NCBI GenBank assembly: GCA_027579435.1
Contig: JANBPK010000906.1
Location: 1-33,341, forward strand
Origin: Candolleomyces eurysporus
Lineage: Eukaryota > Basidiomycota > Agaricomycetes > Agaricales > Psathyrellaceae
Length of the DNA stretch: 33,341 nt
Direction of reading: 5' to 3'
Of this stretch, positions 1 through 11,035 are shown one piece after another. The position numbers and the translations under genes are program-made. Positions within the stretch are counted from its first letter, which is position 1. Each line of letters starts with the position of its first letter. The notes below the pieces were generated by a model. The model was not told the DNA's origin and made no database searches. It saw only the letters and a program-made list of their open reading frames with translations.

Positions 1-3000
1 AAAGGGATAGCAGTTGTTTTCTTACCTTCCGCCGAATGGGACACGACGATCATCATGACTGAAGTGACGAATTAGTCTGATATGTACCTGATCTTCTAGG
101 AGAATTGTGTAATGATGGATAGCTTACTGTTCGTAAACCAATACAGCCCAAGGCAAGCCTAGAGCGGGAGTAAGGATAAAGCAACTTGTAGTTCTGCGTA
201 AGCAGCGCACCTTCGAGTTCATGGCACCAATATGGATACGGTCCTGCACTTTTGTGAAGATGTTTCATCTTAGGACCCAGAGCGCCATGCAGAGGGTACT
301 CACGAACGATATAGGGGGTTATTCCTAAGAGCGTGGAGTATTGTGTGAGGAGGAATAAGATTTTGCCTAGCATCCATCTTTGGGACCATATCTTCTCAAC
401 CTAATCGAGTGAGTCAGATGTTCCCATCTTTGAACGAATAGTGCTTGAATTGAGCGACATACCTCTTCCCGGAACATCGTGACATAGTGGTATGCCTTTC
501 AGTCGATTAGGGCGACCCAGAATGGTTGTTCAGAAATAAGCACGTACGAATGCGACTCTAAAAGCCACTACAGGTTCCGAGGAACGTACCGTCAGTCGTC
601 ACACTCATGGAATCGACTGCCGGGCTGCACCACTTACACTGAATGTACTATGGACTCGTGAGATCGGCAGCCACCCGGAGTACTGAAGAGGAAGGTGAGG
701 GAGCGTACCTCGTCTCGAATCCCGTGGAGGACTTCTTGGGCGTATTTGTCGTCCATGGAATACAGTCGGAAAATCACAATTCAGGTTTTAGGTCTTGAAG
801 GCACTTTCGTCAAAGGGAGTTGAACAGTGTCGCTGTCCTTGGCATATCTCCACTGTGGGCTATATGTGTATGTCGAAGAAGCGTCCTATTTGCTATGTTT
901 ACACACCTTTTTTCATCCAAGGCGCTTCTATTCGGATGGTATAATTCATATGATATCTATCGGATCTTACGTGTGTTTGTGTGTGGGTACATCCTCCTTC
1001 CATGATTCAAACAAAAGTTGTCTACCGGTCATCCCGGTGATATTGGGCGGTGGCTTGCCGCAATGCATGTTTCTAGTGGGCAATCATCTTCGCTCGGCGT
1101 GGCATAGAAAAGACAGGATCCGCTGTATGTAGTTGAGGCTACAATCGGTTGTATATTCCTTGATGGTCGGAAACTCCTCTTTGACATGTACGTAACGTAA
1201 TCCACTCTTTTTATCCAACATGGAGTTCGAGGCATGGAAGTCAGGCAACTTCTAACCAGAACTTGGTAAGTTCATTTCGGATGGAAGAGCTAAAATCGCA
1301 TAGGTGTAAGTGGCCTGACAGTATTCCTAGACGATGGCCGAAACAGCGTCACAGTTGGGTATAGCGGTCGCTGGCTCAGGTCCACTTTGGGTCGGGTTGC
1401 ATCCAGGCAGCTAACCGAGATCTACGGCGACGTTTCCTGGCGAGTCATTAAAGCTAATACGACTCAAATATGAATACTTGTTGACTCACATTGGCTTTCG
1501 GTAACCTCAGGGAAGACGGTTTGGAGAATGCATGTATTGACCTCTTCATCGGTCTGGAGAGAGGGCGTTAAAATCTTCTGCCAGGAGGTCATGCAGCGCT
1601 GCTATTCCGTGGAGAAGCCCCCTTACCATCCGAAAGCGTAGTCCCTATTATGAGCCATATCCAGCTCTGTCGGAAAACATTGTCAATGTCTCGTTGGTTC
1701 GCTATTGTGACCCTGTGCTGATACTACTGACCTACCCCACATGATCATATTCCGCGTCACAACTGGCCGCTCATTCACGCCACGTTTCAAAATTCAAGAA
1801 GGGTGTAGCTTACCAAACCACGGAAGCATCTTTCTTACGATCAACTCTCAATCATAACTTTGGGGGGAACAGCGATCTTGCGCCTTTAAACTAACTATCC
1901 TCGGCGCTGTTCTCTGGGTGGTTCTTTTGACTGGTTTTGCTTACTTGCAACACGTTCCTGCGTATTTCTCCTGATCGGCGCTATATTACTGGACGCAACT
2001 TCATCGACCACTGGCAGCCTACCCGAAGACGACCAAGGCGTATTGCACCGGACGCACGAACGATTCTGCTCCACTGTGATTGATTCACATACGGGTTTTC
2101 TCTGTCAACTAGTGTTGAGTTAGAACCCGACGAGTTCGATTTTTAGAACTGGTCAATGATTCTCCCCGGAGTGGATTCATTATCGATCCAAGGGTAGGGC
2201 CCCGAGTGGCCTTCTCGCGTGCCGCTGGTCCACCAAGGAGGTTGGGCGCGCCCGTGATCAGGATTTCTTCCCCTTAGAAGGAGAAGCCAGATTTATCGCA
2301 TGATCGCACCGCCCTGGAGGAAAATTTATTGATTCGGTCTGTTCATCTACCTTGGAAGGTGCTGAGGAAGCCGGATATGTTCGACGCTTCCGATCTGCGA
2401 TGGCGATTTAAAGGGAACGTCTTTATGTAGCCCAATGGAGCGGGGATGATCGGAGTTTGGAGGAACAAGTAGCGGGTGATGATCTCGTCGTAACGGAAAG
2501 GGCACAAGAAAATATGGGACTACCTAAACAAAGAAGCTGATGCGTGTACGTGCAGTCTATGCGTTCGCCGCTTAAGGGCAGAAAGACCGCGACTCCGTGA
2601 CTCCTCAATCGCCCGTCCCCCATTCACCTAGCGTAATCCCTCGTTTATACAGCGATTTGAGAGTCGACTTGTTTAGTCCATGCTTCACGGATAGCTACTT
2701 CCTCCGGTGAACTTGAAGCGGGTGCTTAGTGACGAACGATCGGATGTAGCATTTGACGATTGACAACACATTTTCTTCAGGGGGAACCTGTTCACGGAAG
2801 TAGGTCTCTGACAACAGGAAAACATCAATTTCTGCGCAAAGCGAGTGATGGAAAGCAATTAATGATTCGGAGAGAAGATCTGGAGTGGGAAAATACAGTG
2901 ACTGACGACTATGAAAGGATCATTACAGTCTGAATAGGCTCTAGCCACTTTGTGATTTTCTTTGTTCATTCTTGGGGATCTCCTACCTCTTTATTTCTTG

Positions 3001-3114
3001 CTCACCAAATTTCTCCTCCAGCCCCTAACTAATGTCGTCCCGCAATTTGACCCCTTGCTCACGTAATCTCACAATCTTATTTCACCTCCCCCCTCGGCCA
3101 ACTTCATCAGCAGA
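1..3114. other. No recognisable gene; flank of the Helitron insertion
   Basis: Only short open frames without family features occur on either strand, and I see no RNA gene or clear repeat. The last 150 bases (about 2950-3110) are pyrimidine-rich on the plus strand, as in a promoter or 5' leader, but no gene start follows because the Helitron begins at 3115. The stretch may be ordinary intergenic DNA or an old decayed element. Confidence 0.5.
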
Positions 3115-3141
3115 CTAGCCTTTGACCCGTGCTACGCACGG
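3115..3141 (-). other. Helitron 3' terminus: hairpin plus CTAG
   Basis: Read on the minus strand, CCGTGC-GTA-GCACGG (3141 to 3127) forms a 6-bp stem with a 3-nt loop. It is followed by 8 nt (gtcaaagg) and then CTAG at 3118-3115. The next host base on that strand is T. This matches the hairpin/CTRR-T rule for Helitron 3' ends, which marks the termination point of rolling-circle replication. It lies in the correct orientation, downstream of the Rep ORF. Confidence 0.85.
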
Positions 3142-3384
3142 TGGGAGACGGTTGGTATGAAATAATCTCCAATTGCCGGTGACAGTACACCCGTTTTCAT
3201 ATTTGATCTAAAGACTGAAGTCCGTGTAGTATGCGATGTGGTAATAGTCTGTATCAATCCATGTATATACCCCAAAGTCCAAATAAAGAAGAGAGACCAA
3301 GTCGGTGCCTGAGAATCCAAGAAACAGAAGGAAACGATCCGAACGGGTTCAGTCCGTCCGCGGAACCTTGTCCCTGCCGCTACC

Positions 3385-5867
3385 CCCTTCGTGGGACGTA
3401 GGAAAAAGATGCGGCCAATTGCAAAGCGATTTTGGTCGGTATGCAGCTTCCATTTGAGCGTGTTTTGATCCCAGACAAAGTGGTGAGGAAGTTCCGCATA
3501 TGTGAGGGTCCTGGCTCAGTCTCCAGCAGGTCCGTTGTCGGCGTTGGCCTCAAAGAAGGCAGTCAACGTTGTACGCTTGTTGGCATTGGCGGCAAGGACC
3601 TCGTTGATCTCCTGGTCATCACGATAGACGACATTCTGCTCACCAGGTAGGTGGATCTGAAGACGGACGACTGGTGGGTGCTGCTCGTGTATCGGGAAAT
3701 GAAAGATCCGCCAGACGGCATCTGTGGCAGAGATGTAGCGACCATCGATGTATGTTTTCACCTCGTTATCCTGGGAGACCTCTGCACTTCCACGATCGGG
3801 GCCCTTGTGGAGATACTTGAAAGAGTAGCGAACGGAGGCGAGACTGATTGCACACTCCAGGTTGATGTGACAGTCAAACTCGGCACACAGGGCTCGGGGA
3901 TGAGCAACAATCCAGCGGTTATCCACCCAGATACCACAGACCTCGAACGCAACGCCATTGTCTGGACGTGCCATCCTGGCATAGCCATTCTCACCCATGG
4001 TCGTCTCTTCATTGAACTCCTGGGGGAAGCGCTTCGAACACTTGCCATTGACCATGCAGGGTGCGTTGGGGTTGGCAGCTCCGCAAGGTCCATGAACCAT
4101 GTGCTCGAGAACAGTGTCGAAGAGGAGTGGATTTTGCTCTCGGTCTGGCCATTGAGCTGAAATGCATGAGTCGACGGCCTCTGGCGTTGTGAGCTTGTAG
4201 CCGTTTTTAAGGAAGAGGAGGAGGTGCATGTGGGGGAGTCCGCGCTTCTGGAGTTCAATAGTGTACACATAGGCGTCGACCTCTCCATAGATCTTGTCCT
4301 TGATGATACGATCGAGGAGCGCCTGCTTCTTCAGCTGGAATACGCGCACCACCAATTCTGGGCGATCATAGGCGGTCTGTCCAGGTAAGAGTTCCCGCTC
4401 TATCTCTGGCCACTTGGGATTGGTCGTCATTGTGAGGAAAAGGTCAACCTTGCTGTAGAATCGGGCAATGGCCATTGAGTCCTGATAGTTTTGCGCCATG
4501 TTCCGGGGTCCACCGGTGTACGATGAGGGAAGAAACACACGTTGGCCAATATCGTTGGCATCAAGGATGTCGGGATCGTTCATGTTGGCATCTTCCAAGT
4601 GGTTCAACCGGGCGGCGCGGAACCTCGCCTGATTCCGCTTGATCCACATCAGTCGCTGCTGGTCAATGCTTGCGTACATGTCGACCACGTATCGGCAGAA
4701 GAGCTGGCCACCACGAAGGAGGATATTGAAGTCATTCTGGCGGAAGTGAATGCGATATGTCGTATAAACAGAGAGTGTGAGTTTTCGATCCCGTTCAACT
4801 TCTTCTCCCTCTAGTCCCGCCTCCTCCCTCTGAGCAATGTTCCGGCGCCGATTGTTGAACCGTCTTTCTCTCTGCCTCTCTGTCTCTACCAATTGCAGCT
4901 CCGGGTGCCACTCGAGAGTCCCAAAGGGTAGGAGAAGTGGATACTGAAGGGTAGCGTATGCAGGGTTGAGGTCGGAGATGCGTTCCAGTAGTCCCCCACG
5001 AAGGCGCAGAACGATATCTCGGGGTTCGGCGTTTCCAGTTCCAGGGAGAATGAAAGCATATTCGTTATTGCTTGGTAGGTTGTAAACGCCACGATTGGTG
5101 CCAGGGATCAGACGAAGAGCAATCTCGTAGTCAGCCTCGGCATTGTGGTTCTGCAGGATCTGGTGCCCATGGTGATAGATCCTGGCAAATGGATGGTTGA
5201 CCATGAGCATGTTTTGCAAATCACGCATGATGGCCGGATTGAGTTGCTCGTTTTGCTGGGTACGGGATGCCAGCGCTGCCTGCNGCTCAATCACATAGAG
5301 CTGTGCATAGCGAGGGGGGCGACCTTCGGGAGGTTGGAGGGCAGCTGTCGTATGGTACAGTTCACCAGATATACGGAACACCGGAGGACCACAGCCAGGG
5401 CGGCGGTTGATGGAATAGTCCTGCTGAACGCCAATTGAAGTGAACGAAAAAGCTCTATTATATTTCCATATGTCCTGTCGAAATAGCCGTGCTGCATCGG
5501 TATCTGCAGATAAGTATGTATGTAGAGGCTCGGGAAGGTCAGGGAGAGGTGGAAGAGATACACGACCATCAAGGCAACAGCCGTTGAAGTGAGGAGAGCT
5601 GACTGTCCCAACTGATTTGATTCGTTCATCGATCCAGTGGAGAGCACCGCAATGGCGGCATGCATGGCTCATACGTCCAAGGTCATGTCGCTGAAGAGGG
5701 TCTTGATAAGGTTCTCTGCCAGTCATAAGGAGAGGCCACCGACGACGGCCTAAAACAGAGTAAGCAGGATGAAGGTCAACAGGAGGAAAGAAATACTTGC
5801 CTGCCTGTACACGCTCTGCCAATTGAGCAGCAGCATTTGGCGGATCAACCTGCTCTCGTTGCTGCAC
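3385..5867 (-). pseudogene. Helitron Rep (HUH nickase) domain ORF, helicase lost
   Basis: This is the N-terminal and Rep part of a Helitron transposase. An uninterrupted frame of 783 codons runs 5867-3516. It has the N-terminal Cys motif (CRHC about residue 95, a CC pair about 135) and a Helitron-like-N segment (FLTMTTNPKWPEI). The metal-binding HMH is at residues 546-548, and the two catalytic tyrosines are in YSFKYLHKG (Y681 and Y685). These residues nick DNA in rolling-circle transposition. A TGA at 3518-3516 stops the frame. Beyond it the same frame stays open and still shows family sequence (FVWD, then FAIGRIFFLRPTKG) to about 3385, after which similarity ends. The 5867 start is GTG; the frame is open upstream to about 6085 with no ATG, so the real start is unknown. 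One N (5284) lies inside the frame. The catalytic motifs are intact but the helicase is absent, so I call it a pseudogene. Confidence 0.85.
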
Positions 5868-6140
5868 GGGGCCAGGTGGTAACGGAAGCTGTGGTGGTGG
5901 TATGGGCAGTTGAGCTACCTTGCGTTGAATGACAGGCTGTGGCGGAGGTCTGGATAACGCAGGCAGGCTTGAAAGTTTGGATCGAAGCGTAGCCAGGCTT
6001 AAAAGTTGAGATCGCGACGGTTTTCCAGGCTGCGATCGTCGATTCCAGCGCCCGCGAGAGCCTCGACGTTTTACTAGTTTGATTCAGCAGAGTTGTTGGC
6101 TGTCAAAAAGTGGGAGTGCCTGGTGGTTTGGGGGTTTGAG

Positions 6141-6236
6141 CTCTTAAGGTTTCAAACGCTTAAGGTTTCAAGCTCTCAAGGTTTCAAACTCTTAAGGTTT
6201 CAAACTCTTAAAATTTCAGCCTCTTAACGTTTAAAC
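6141..6236. repeat. 16-bp tandem repeat, six copies
   Basis: Six consecutive 16-bp units resembling ctcttaaggtttcaaa fill 96 bases exactly. The two right-most units are the most diverged. The array lies just upstream of the Helitron Rep frame (relative to its transcription) and may belong to the element's 5' region or promoter. It is AT-rich and non-coding. Confidence 0.85.
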
Positions 6237-6777
6237 TTCGGACTCTCGTCGCACAATGCCGCCGATCTCTGCCCTTTGGTACTAACCTTCCTGTGCCATA
6301 AGCTCCGTGATGCATAGCTTCGAAGCTTCGAAGCTGATGAGCTCCCATCTCTCGCGCCATACCGACTAAAAAAGGGGTTGAACTACGTTCAGTCCATATC
6401 ATCCTCTCGAGCACACGGAGTACAACGATATATGAATGCTGTGATACTTTTACAGCCTTACGGATCCTGTGCTGGGTATAGTATAAACCCACTCCTCCCC
6501 CGTATAGGATACACGGGTGTGACTTCTTTAAACGAGGTTCTGATAAAGATAAAGGTCTAAGTAATCAATATCCTGAGGATAGTGAAGCTCCCAATATTAG
6601 TTATCTCCCTCCCCCCGCATGGCCGCATCCACGATACCTTTGGATGATTCCTCCGCTATTCGCTTACAGTTAAACATGCATGCTGCATTCGAGGTATGTG
6701 CAACGACGACTTGTAGATCACAAAGAATAGATATTGTTCTACTCCGATTAAGTAAGACACTCTTCGATCCACTCGTC
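6237..6777. other. Intergenic stretch between Helitron region and F-box gene 3' end
   Basis: There is no supported gene. It contains a perfect 20-bp palindrome (6316-6335) and should hold the 3' UTR of the F-box gene, which is transcribed leftward and stops at 6778. The Helitron 5' end may lie somewhere here, but I could not find a convincing TC terminus in an A/T context. Confidence 0.5.
6316..6335. repeat. Perfect 20-bp palindrome
   Basis: AGCTTCGAAGCTTCGAAGCT is identical to its reverse complement. It is built from overlapping TTCGAA and AAGCTT sites. No function is evident. Confidence 0.7.
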
Positions 6778-8868
6778 TTAGTCCATCTTGAACTCTGTGT
6801 CAAATCCGTCCTCCAGCCATTTTTGAGTAAAGAAATGTCGATCCCTAGTGGGCATAACCCTGGCTGGGAGCAGGTAGAATCGACGGTTTACACCCATCAG
6901 GTTCGACTCTGTCTGCTCGTCCCAGAATCTCTTCTGTTTCTCGAGACATCGCTGAGACTGGAAGCCGAGCTTTACAAGAGTAATCTTGACATTCAAGCCC
7001 GCCTCCGCCGCTTGCCTTCTGCTTATAATCATCGCGAGAGTGGTGCCTTTGGCCATGGATCTGGAAGCGGAGTGGTTGTGCGTCAGATGGTCGTATGGAA
7101 GAAGGTGGAGGTGCCTGAGGTTTGGGAGAAGTGTGGCATGAGCAACTGCAACTCTGGCTTCATGCGGCAGACCATTTGAGGTCCCGAGTCCGTGTAGGAC
7201 CGTCAAGTCATTTAAAAGCCGGTTCACGATCACCGTGCCACCGCGATCGACGCCCTGCACATTCACCTTTAACTCCTCGACGGACCAAAGTGAAGGATGC
7301 TTGAGGAAAGGCGTCAGGACCGTATTATGGAAGTCCATATCTGCCTTATCTGAAGCGACCAGACCAACTTTGCCCCACCCGAAGCCAACAACCCTCCTAT
7401 CCGTCTGAGGATTATCCATCTTGAGCTCAAGCGAATCAACATTCGCGTTTGACCACGCCAACATCTTGGCCAGCGCCACGAACACCTTCTCCGTCCATTG
7501 AGGCCGCGTTCTTGGTTGTGTCGGCGGGGGTGGTGGCGGCGGGGGCATAAGAGGAGCGAGAAAGGCTGACCATGGATCGTACGTTTTAGTCACCCCAGGC
7601 TGGGAAGTAGTACTCAACTCCGCCTCCCTCGTTATGTGTAGCACCAAGCGGGTGAGGGATGGAGTCTCCAATTTCTCCAAGATCTTAGATAGACCATCGA
7701 CTTGAATCTCTTCGTCCTTGAAGCCTAGTGTGAGGTCGACTAGCTTAGGGAGAGTGACCAGAGGTAGGGGGGCTGGCGACACGTTCGCTTGAATGAAGTT
7801 CGTGATGACAAGTCCACCGATGATGTTCTTGTTGTCGAGAGCGATATGAAGGTTTCTCAACACTTTGCACATCTTCAGGCATTCGAGGAATCGAGCGTTG
7901 CGGTTCAATTTATCGCCTCTACCATCGGGGTAGTCACCCGACAGCTCGACACCTGTAAGACGGAGGGTTGTTAGATTTCCGAAAGGGAACACCACAGACG
8001 CATCGTTCTTGAGCTGCAACGAGAAATCGTGGCCCGAGAGACACAGGTGCCTAATCTTCGGCGCCCTCCCACCTCCCAACAACGCCCTTGCCGCATCCCC
8101 AAACGCATCCGTTGAAAAATCGTCCCAGCCCCAGCTGTGAGGGCTACGGTGGTACTTGCAGCTCAATTCTAGAGATTGGAGTTGCGGTGTTGGAGGGAGA
8201 TGGCAGAGGAACGAAACCAATTCCTTCATATCCAACTCCATGTAGATCTTGTGGCGGATGATAAAGCTGAGTGACTTCCATCGGTGACAGTGCACTGATG
8301 CAACTCTGAGCATATGGATCATTGCCAAAGCGTATCCGGACCTATATCCGTGGGTGTCGCGAAAAACGAGGGTCATCGGGGGTCCAGGAGCCGTTAAAGG
8401 GAGAGAAGAGTCGTAGAGGAGGGGATTTGGGCCGAACGTGGCTTTGGACTTCTTCATCCAGAAGTCGAAAAGCGCATACTGACGAGTTGAAGCGTTCGTT
8501 ATATACATGGTGGACCATAATTCTGGGGAGGAGAATATGATTTCTCGCCATCTTCTGCAGACTTGGCCAAGGATCAAAGGGGTGAGGGCGTTGGTGGGAT
8601 GAGAGGTTATTCCGGGCATTGGTCGAAGCGCGTCGTCGTCGTCGGTTTGAGCAGAGGAGCAAGGAGTGTGGACGGCGAGACTAAAGATTTGGATGAGGAC
8701 TTCTGCTGGCATGTGATGATGAATGCGTGTTGGACTCTTGTTCGACTTTGGGTTGAAAAGGGTAGTAGAGTATATTGGGAAGACGGGATCGTCAAAGAGG
8801 CCGTCAAAGAGACCGTCAAAGAGTCTTCCTGCGAGACGCGGGACGAAGAGGGCCTTATTAACATCCAT
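6778..8868 (-). CDS. F-box protein, Agaricomycete type
   Basis: This is a single exon of 696 aa. The F-box is split in the usual Agaricomycete way: MPAEVLIQIFSLA (about residues 53-65), an acidic loop, then LGQVCRRWREIIFSSPELW (about 100-118). F-boxes bind Skp1 and recruit targets to SCF ubiquitin ligases. The remainder is Leu-rich with irregular LRR-like stretches (for example IRHLCLSGHDF, LTTLRLTGVEL, LVDLTLGF), as expected for a substrate-binding part. A run of eight prolines lies near residue 440. The N-terminus has a DGLF repeat encoded by a 12-bp triplication; translation could instead begin at the internal Met of MPAEV, 52 residues in. It is transcribed leftward and convergent with nothing obvious. 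The substrate is unknown. Such genes are numerous in these genomes, and most are uncharacterised. Confidence 0.88.
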   Translation of the reverse strand: MDVNKALFVPRLAGRLFDGLFDGLFDDPVFPIYSTTLFNPKSNKSPTRIHHHMPAEVLIQIFSLAVHTPCSSAQTDDDDALRPMPGITSHPTNALTPLILGQVCRRWREIIFSSPELWSTMYITNASTRQYALFDFWMKKSKATFGPNPLLYDSSLPLTAPGPPMTLVFRDTHGYRSGYALAMIHMLRVASVHCHRWKSLSFIIRHKIYMELDMKELVSFLCHLPPTPQLQSLELSCKYHRSPHSWGWDDFSTDAFGDAARALLGGGRAPKIRHLCLSGHDFSLQLKNDASVVFPFGNLTTLRLTGVELSGDYPDGRGDKLNRNARFLECLKMCKVLRNLHIALDNKNIIGGLVITNFIQANVSPAPLPLVTLPKLVDLTLGFKDEEIQVDGLSKILEKLETPSLTRLVLHITREAELSTTSQPGVTKTYDPWSAFLAPLMPPPPPPPPTQPRTRPQWTEKVFVALAKMLAWSNANVDSLELKMDNPQTDRRVVGFGWGKVGLVASDKADMDFHNTVLTPFLKHPSLWSVEELKVNVQGVDRGGTVIVNRLLNDLTVLHGLGTSNGLPHEARVAVAHATLLPNLRHLHLLPYDHLTHNHSASRSMAKGTTLAMIISRRQAAEAGLNVKITLVKLGFQSQRCLEKQKRFWDEQTESNLMGVNRRFYLLPARVMPTRDRHFFTQKWLEDGFDTEFKMD
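8791..8826. repeat. 12-bp triplication inside the F-box gene
   Basis: Three 12-bp units beginning gtcaaagag are in frame and encode the repeated DGLF near the N-terminus of the F-box protein. Because the unit length is a multiple of three, copy-number change would not break the frame. Confidence 0.8.
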
Positions 8869-9255
8869 TGAAGGTTCTCTTGAGTTTGTAGCTTTGAGTA
8901 GAGGGATAATGAAAGTATGAAGCTGAGCAACGCACCTTTTTATCTAATTTCCATTCCTTTCAACCCTCCATTCGAGGAACACCCGGATCCAGACCGATAG
9001 TGATGAAAGAAAGACAAAGCAAAAGACAAAGAAATCTCACACTTTCACCCAATGTCACGAGTACTTGAAACACAGCGTCACACAAGGAAAGAGTTCGCCA
9101 CATGTCGTCCCGGAAGGAACATCTAGAGCTGTGCTCATATCACAGGATCTGGTATAATTTAATCGAGGTTCGCTGATATCATTTCAAAGCAAGACAGCAC
9201 AGGAAACAAATAAGTACTTAACAAACCAACACTTTGAGGCGAAGCAGTTCCGGAT
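8869..9255. other. Intergenic: F-box promoter and metalloprotease 3' flank
   Basis: This 387-bp gap lies between two leftward genes. It must hold the F-box gene's promoter and 5' UTR and the protease gene's 3' UTR. I see no clear TATA box, repeat or RNA gene. Confidence 0.5.
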
Positions 9256-11035
9256 CTACTCATCATCATCGTCGTAATCGCGCTCGTACTCTTCATCCCA
9301 ATCCTCTTCCCTTTGATGAACGTCAGAACTCGAGAAGTCAGCGAGTCTTGATTCAGCATCGTCCGTGGAGTCAGATTCCACCGCTTGCTCGTGCTCGTCC
9401 GTTTCTGTCGTACCGGCTTCGGCGGCTGCAGTAGTCGAGCTTGTAGGCGCGGATGTGGGAGTGGTCGGGGTAGCCGAAGTGGAGCTCGAGCTGGAGAGAC
9501 TTGAGCCCGAGCTTGTACGAGTGGTTGGAGCTGGTGAGGTGGCGGTGGTTGTGGCTGATGACGAGTTTGAAGCAGCAGCCGAGCTGGTGGTACTAGTCGC
9601 ACTGGCGATGGTGGAGTAATTGCCACTAGTTCCAGGTGGAGGTGGCCGAGGGGTTCTAAACGCCCAGATCGCCTCGTGCATCCTGACAGCTTGGCCGGGT
9701 GTGAAGTGCGTCATGCACGAGTCGAATGAGTAGTCCATGAAGTTATCTAGAGGGGAGCGTCAGCGTCAGTAGGAAACGAGGATGATGGCGGGAAGTTTAT
9801 ACTCACGGATAGGATCAGGCTCTTTACTATCAGGACAGGACTTCCTACCAATCGGACATCCTTCAGCACCCGACGACTCCGGAGGCGTATCGTCCACATT
9901 GTCGCCTACACCGGTGCAACCGCCCTGGATTTTCCCGCTCCGGTAAGCCTGGCAGCTATCAGAGTGATGACCAGTGAGTACGGACCTCGAAGGTGTGATA
10001 CAGCCCCAACCAATGCCCCAACTCATGCACAGTAGTCCGACCTAGGTTGTAGTTCTTATGCGATCCTCCGGGGAGAGTGGTGTACCGGATGATGAGGCCG
10101 TCTTTCAAGGGCTCGCGGAAGTAAGCTGAGGGCAAGGAAGCGTAGCCTAGCGATTTGTCCGTCGCATTGAAGCTACACGTAGGTGGAAGACATCAGACAG
10201 TGCGCGGAAAAGAGATGGAGCTGTGGAGGAGTGAGGATGGACGCGTACCCAGCAGTAAAGATATTCAACGTGGAGGAATTGCCTTTGTGATACGTCTCTT
10301 TCATCTCTGCTTCTTGAGGTCTGAAAGGAGCGTAGTCTAAGCAAGGCGAAAGGGAACTGGAAGCAGGAAAAGGGACGTACGACCCAGGCCAAGCGTTCAC
10401 GAACCAATCTGGGTTGTGAATCCTCGTAATATTGACAAAGTTCCACGAAATGTTTGTAGATTTGTAGTCCCGGTTTAGGACTTCCATCTGCTGCATAATC
10501 TGGTAGTCACTGTGAGACCGCAAGAAAAAGTGTCAATGGATATCGATGGCGGCTCTGGACTTCCCGAAAGTCGAATGATGGAAACGACCAGTTCAAAACG
10601 AAAAGAGAAGACAAACGTACGGCACATAACCACCCTCATACGTCTCATTTGCATAGAGAACATGCCAGTGTACGTCGAATGCCACCCGCCTCAGCACCCT
10701 CGCTCCCCCCACGACCGTCGCATTGACAGCCTCATGAGGACCCGCTTGACCATCTCTTGTCTCTAGATCTTGAAAGAGAACATCGCCAGCAGATCGGCGA
10801 ACTTCGTTCAGAGCGCTTTCTGTTTCGATACGGTCGCGTTCGGTAATGATAGTCACGCATCCTCGACTGTGGCCAATATAAAGAATGAGGTCAGACATGT
10901 ACGTTGCCATCGTAGTAGCAGACACACGAACTTTTGCACAATATCAGAAGGTGTATATTCCAACGGTCGTCCCAGAACCATCAGGGCACCAAGAAGGCCG
11001 TGCAGCAGTCCCAACTTGTAGAACACGTTCAACAT
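9256..11035 (-). CDS. Secreted pappalysin-like (M43B) zinc metalloprotease, seven exons
   Basis: Exons on the minus strand: 11035-10932, 10866-10621, 10509-10381, 10320-10249, 10172-9986, 9924-9807 and 9746-9256. All phases agree, giving 448 aa. The first intron's donor is ambiguous (GTTCGT at 10931 or GTGTCT at 10925). A hydrophobic N-terminus ([15 protein letters not shown]) acts as a signal peptide. The zinc site [11 protein letters not shown] spans residues 233-243 (H233, E234, H237, H243). The Met-turn NFMDY (M289) is formed across the last intron. Cysteines follow the MEP1/M43B pattern. The family cleaves extracellular proteins. After about residue 315 there is a long Ser/Thr/Ala-rich stretch ending in an acidic tail (YDDDDE); many fungal members end near this point. 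Neither a GPI signal nor a membrane segment is seen. The protein appears functional. Confidence 0.9.

Larger units (their letters stand above)
3115..6240 (-). mobile_element. Decayed Helitron (rolling-circle transposon), 3' end defined, 5' end not found
   Basis: The element lies on the minus strand. It contains a Helitron Rep-type ORF and ends at the left with the canonical signature: a short GC-rich hairpin, an 8-nt spacer and CTAG, followed in the host by T, as expected for insertion between A and T. The right (5', TC-starting) end could not be identified; 6240 is simply the end of the tandem array on the upstream side. The Pif1-like helicase half is missing. The distance from the last Rep homology (about 3385) to the terminus is only about 270 bp, so a large internal deletion has removed the helicase. 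It is non-autonomous now. Confidence 0.8.

Noticed and set aside
3651..4160. Long plus-strand open frame opposite the Helitron Rep ORF
   Set aside because: It mirrors the Rep coding sequence on the other strand and shows no family features.
6480..6520. Imperfect cccgta/cacggg inverted repeat as the other Helitron end
   Set aside because: The stem is weak, and a 5' Helitron end has no hairpin but a TC start, which I could not place.
6619..7179. Plus-strand open frame of 186 codons over the F-box 3' end
   Set aside because: It is a shadow of the F-box gene; the composition follows from the opposite strand, with no motif of its own.
9365..9619. Plus-strand Val/Glu-rich frame opposite the protease tail
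   Set aside because: It is an antisense reading of the Ser/Thr/Ala-rich region; low complexity only.
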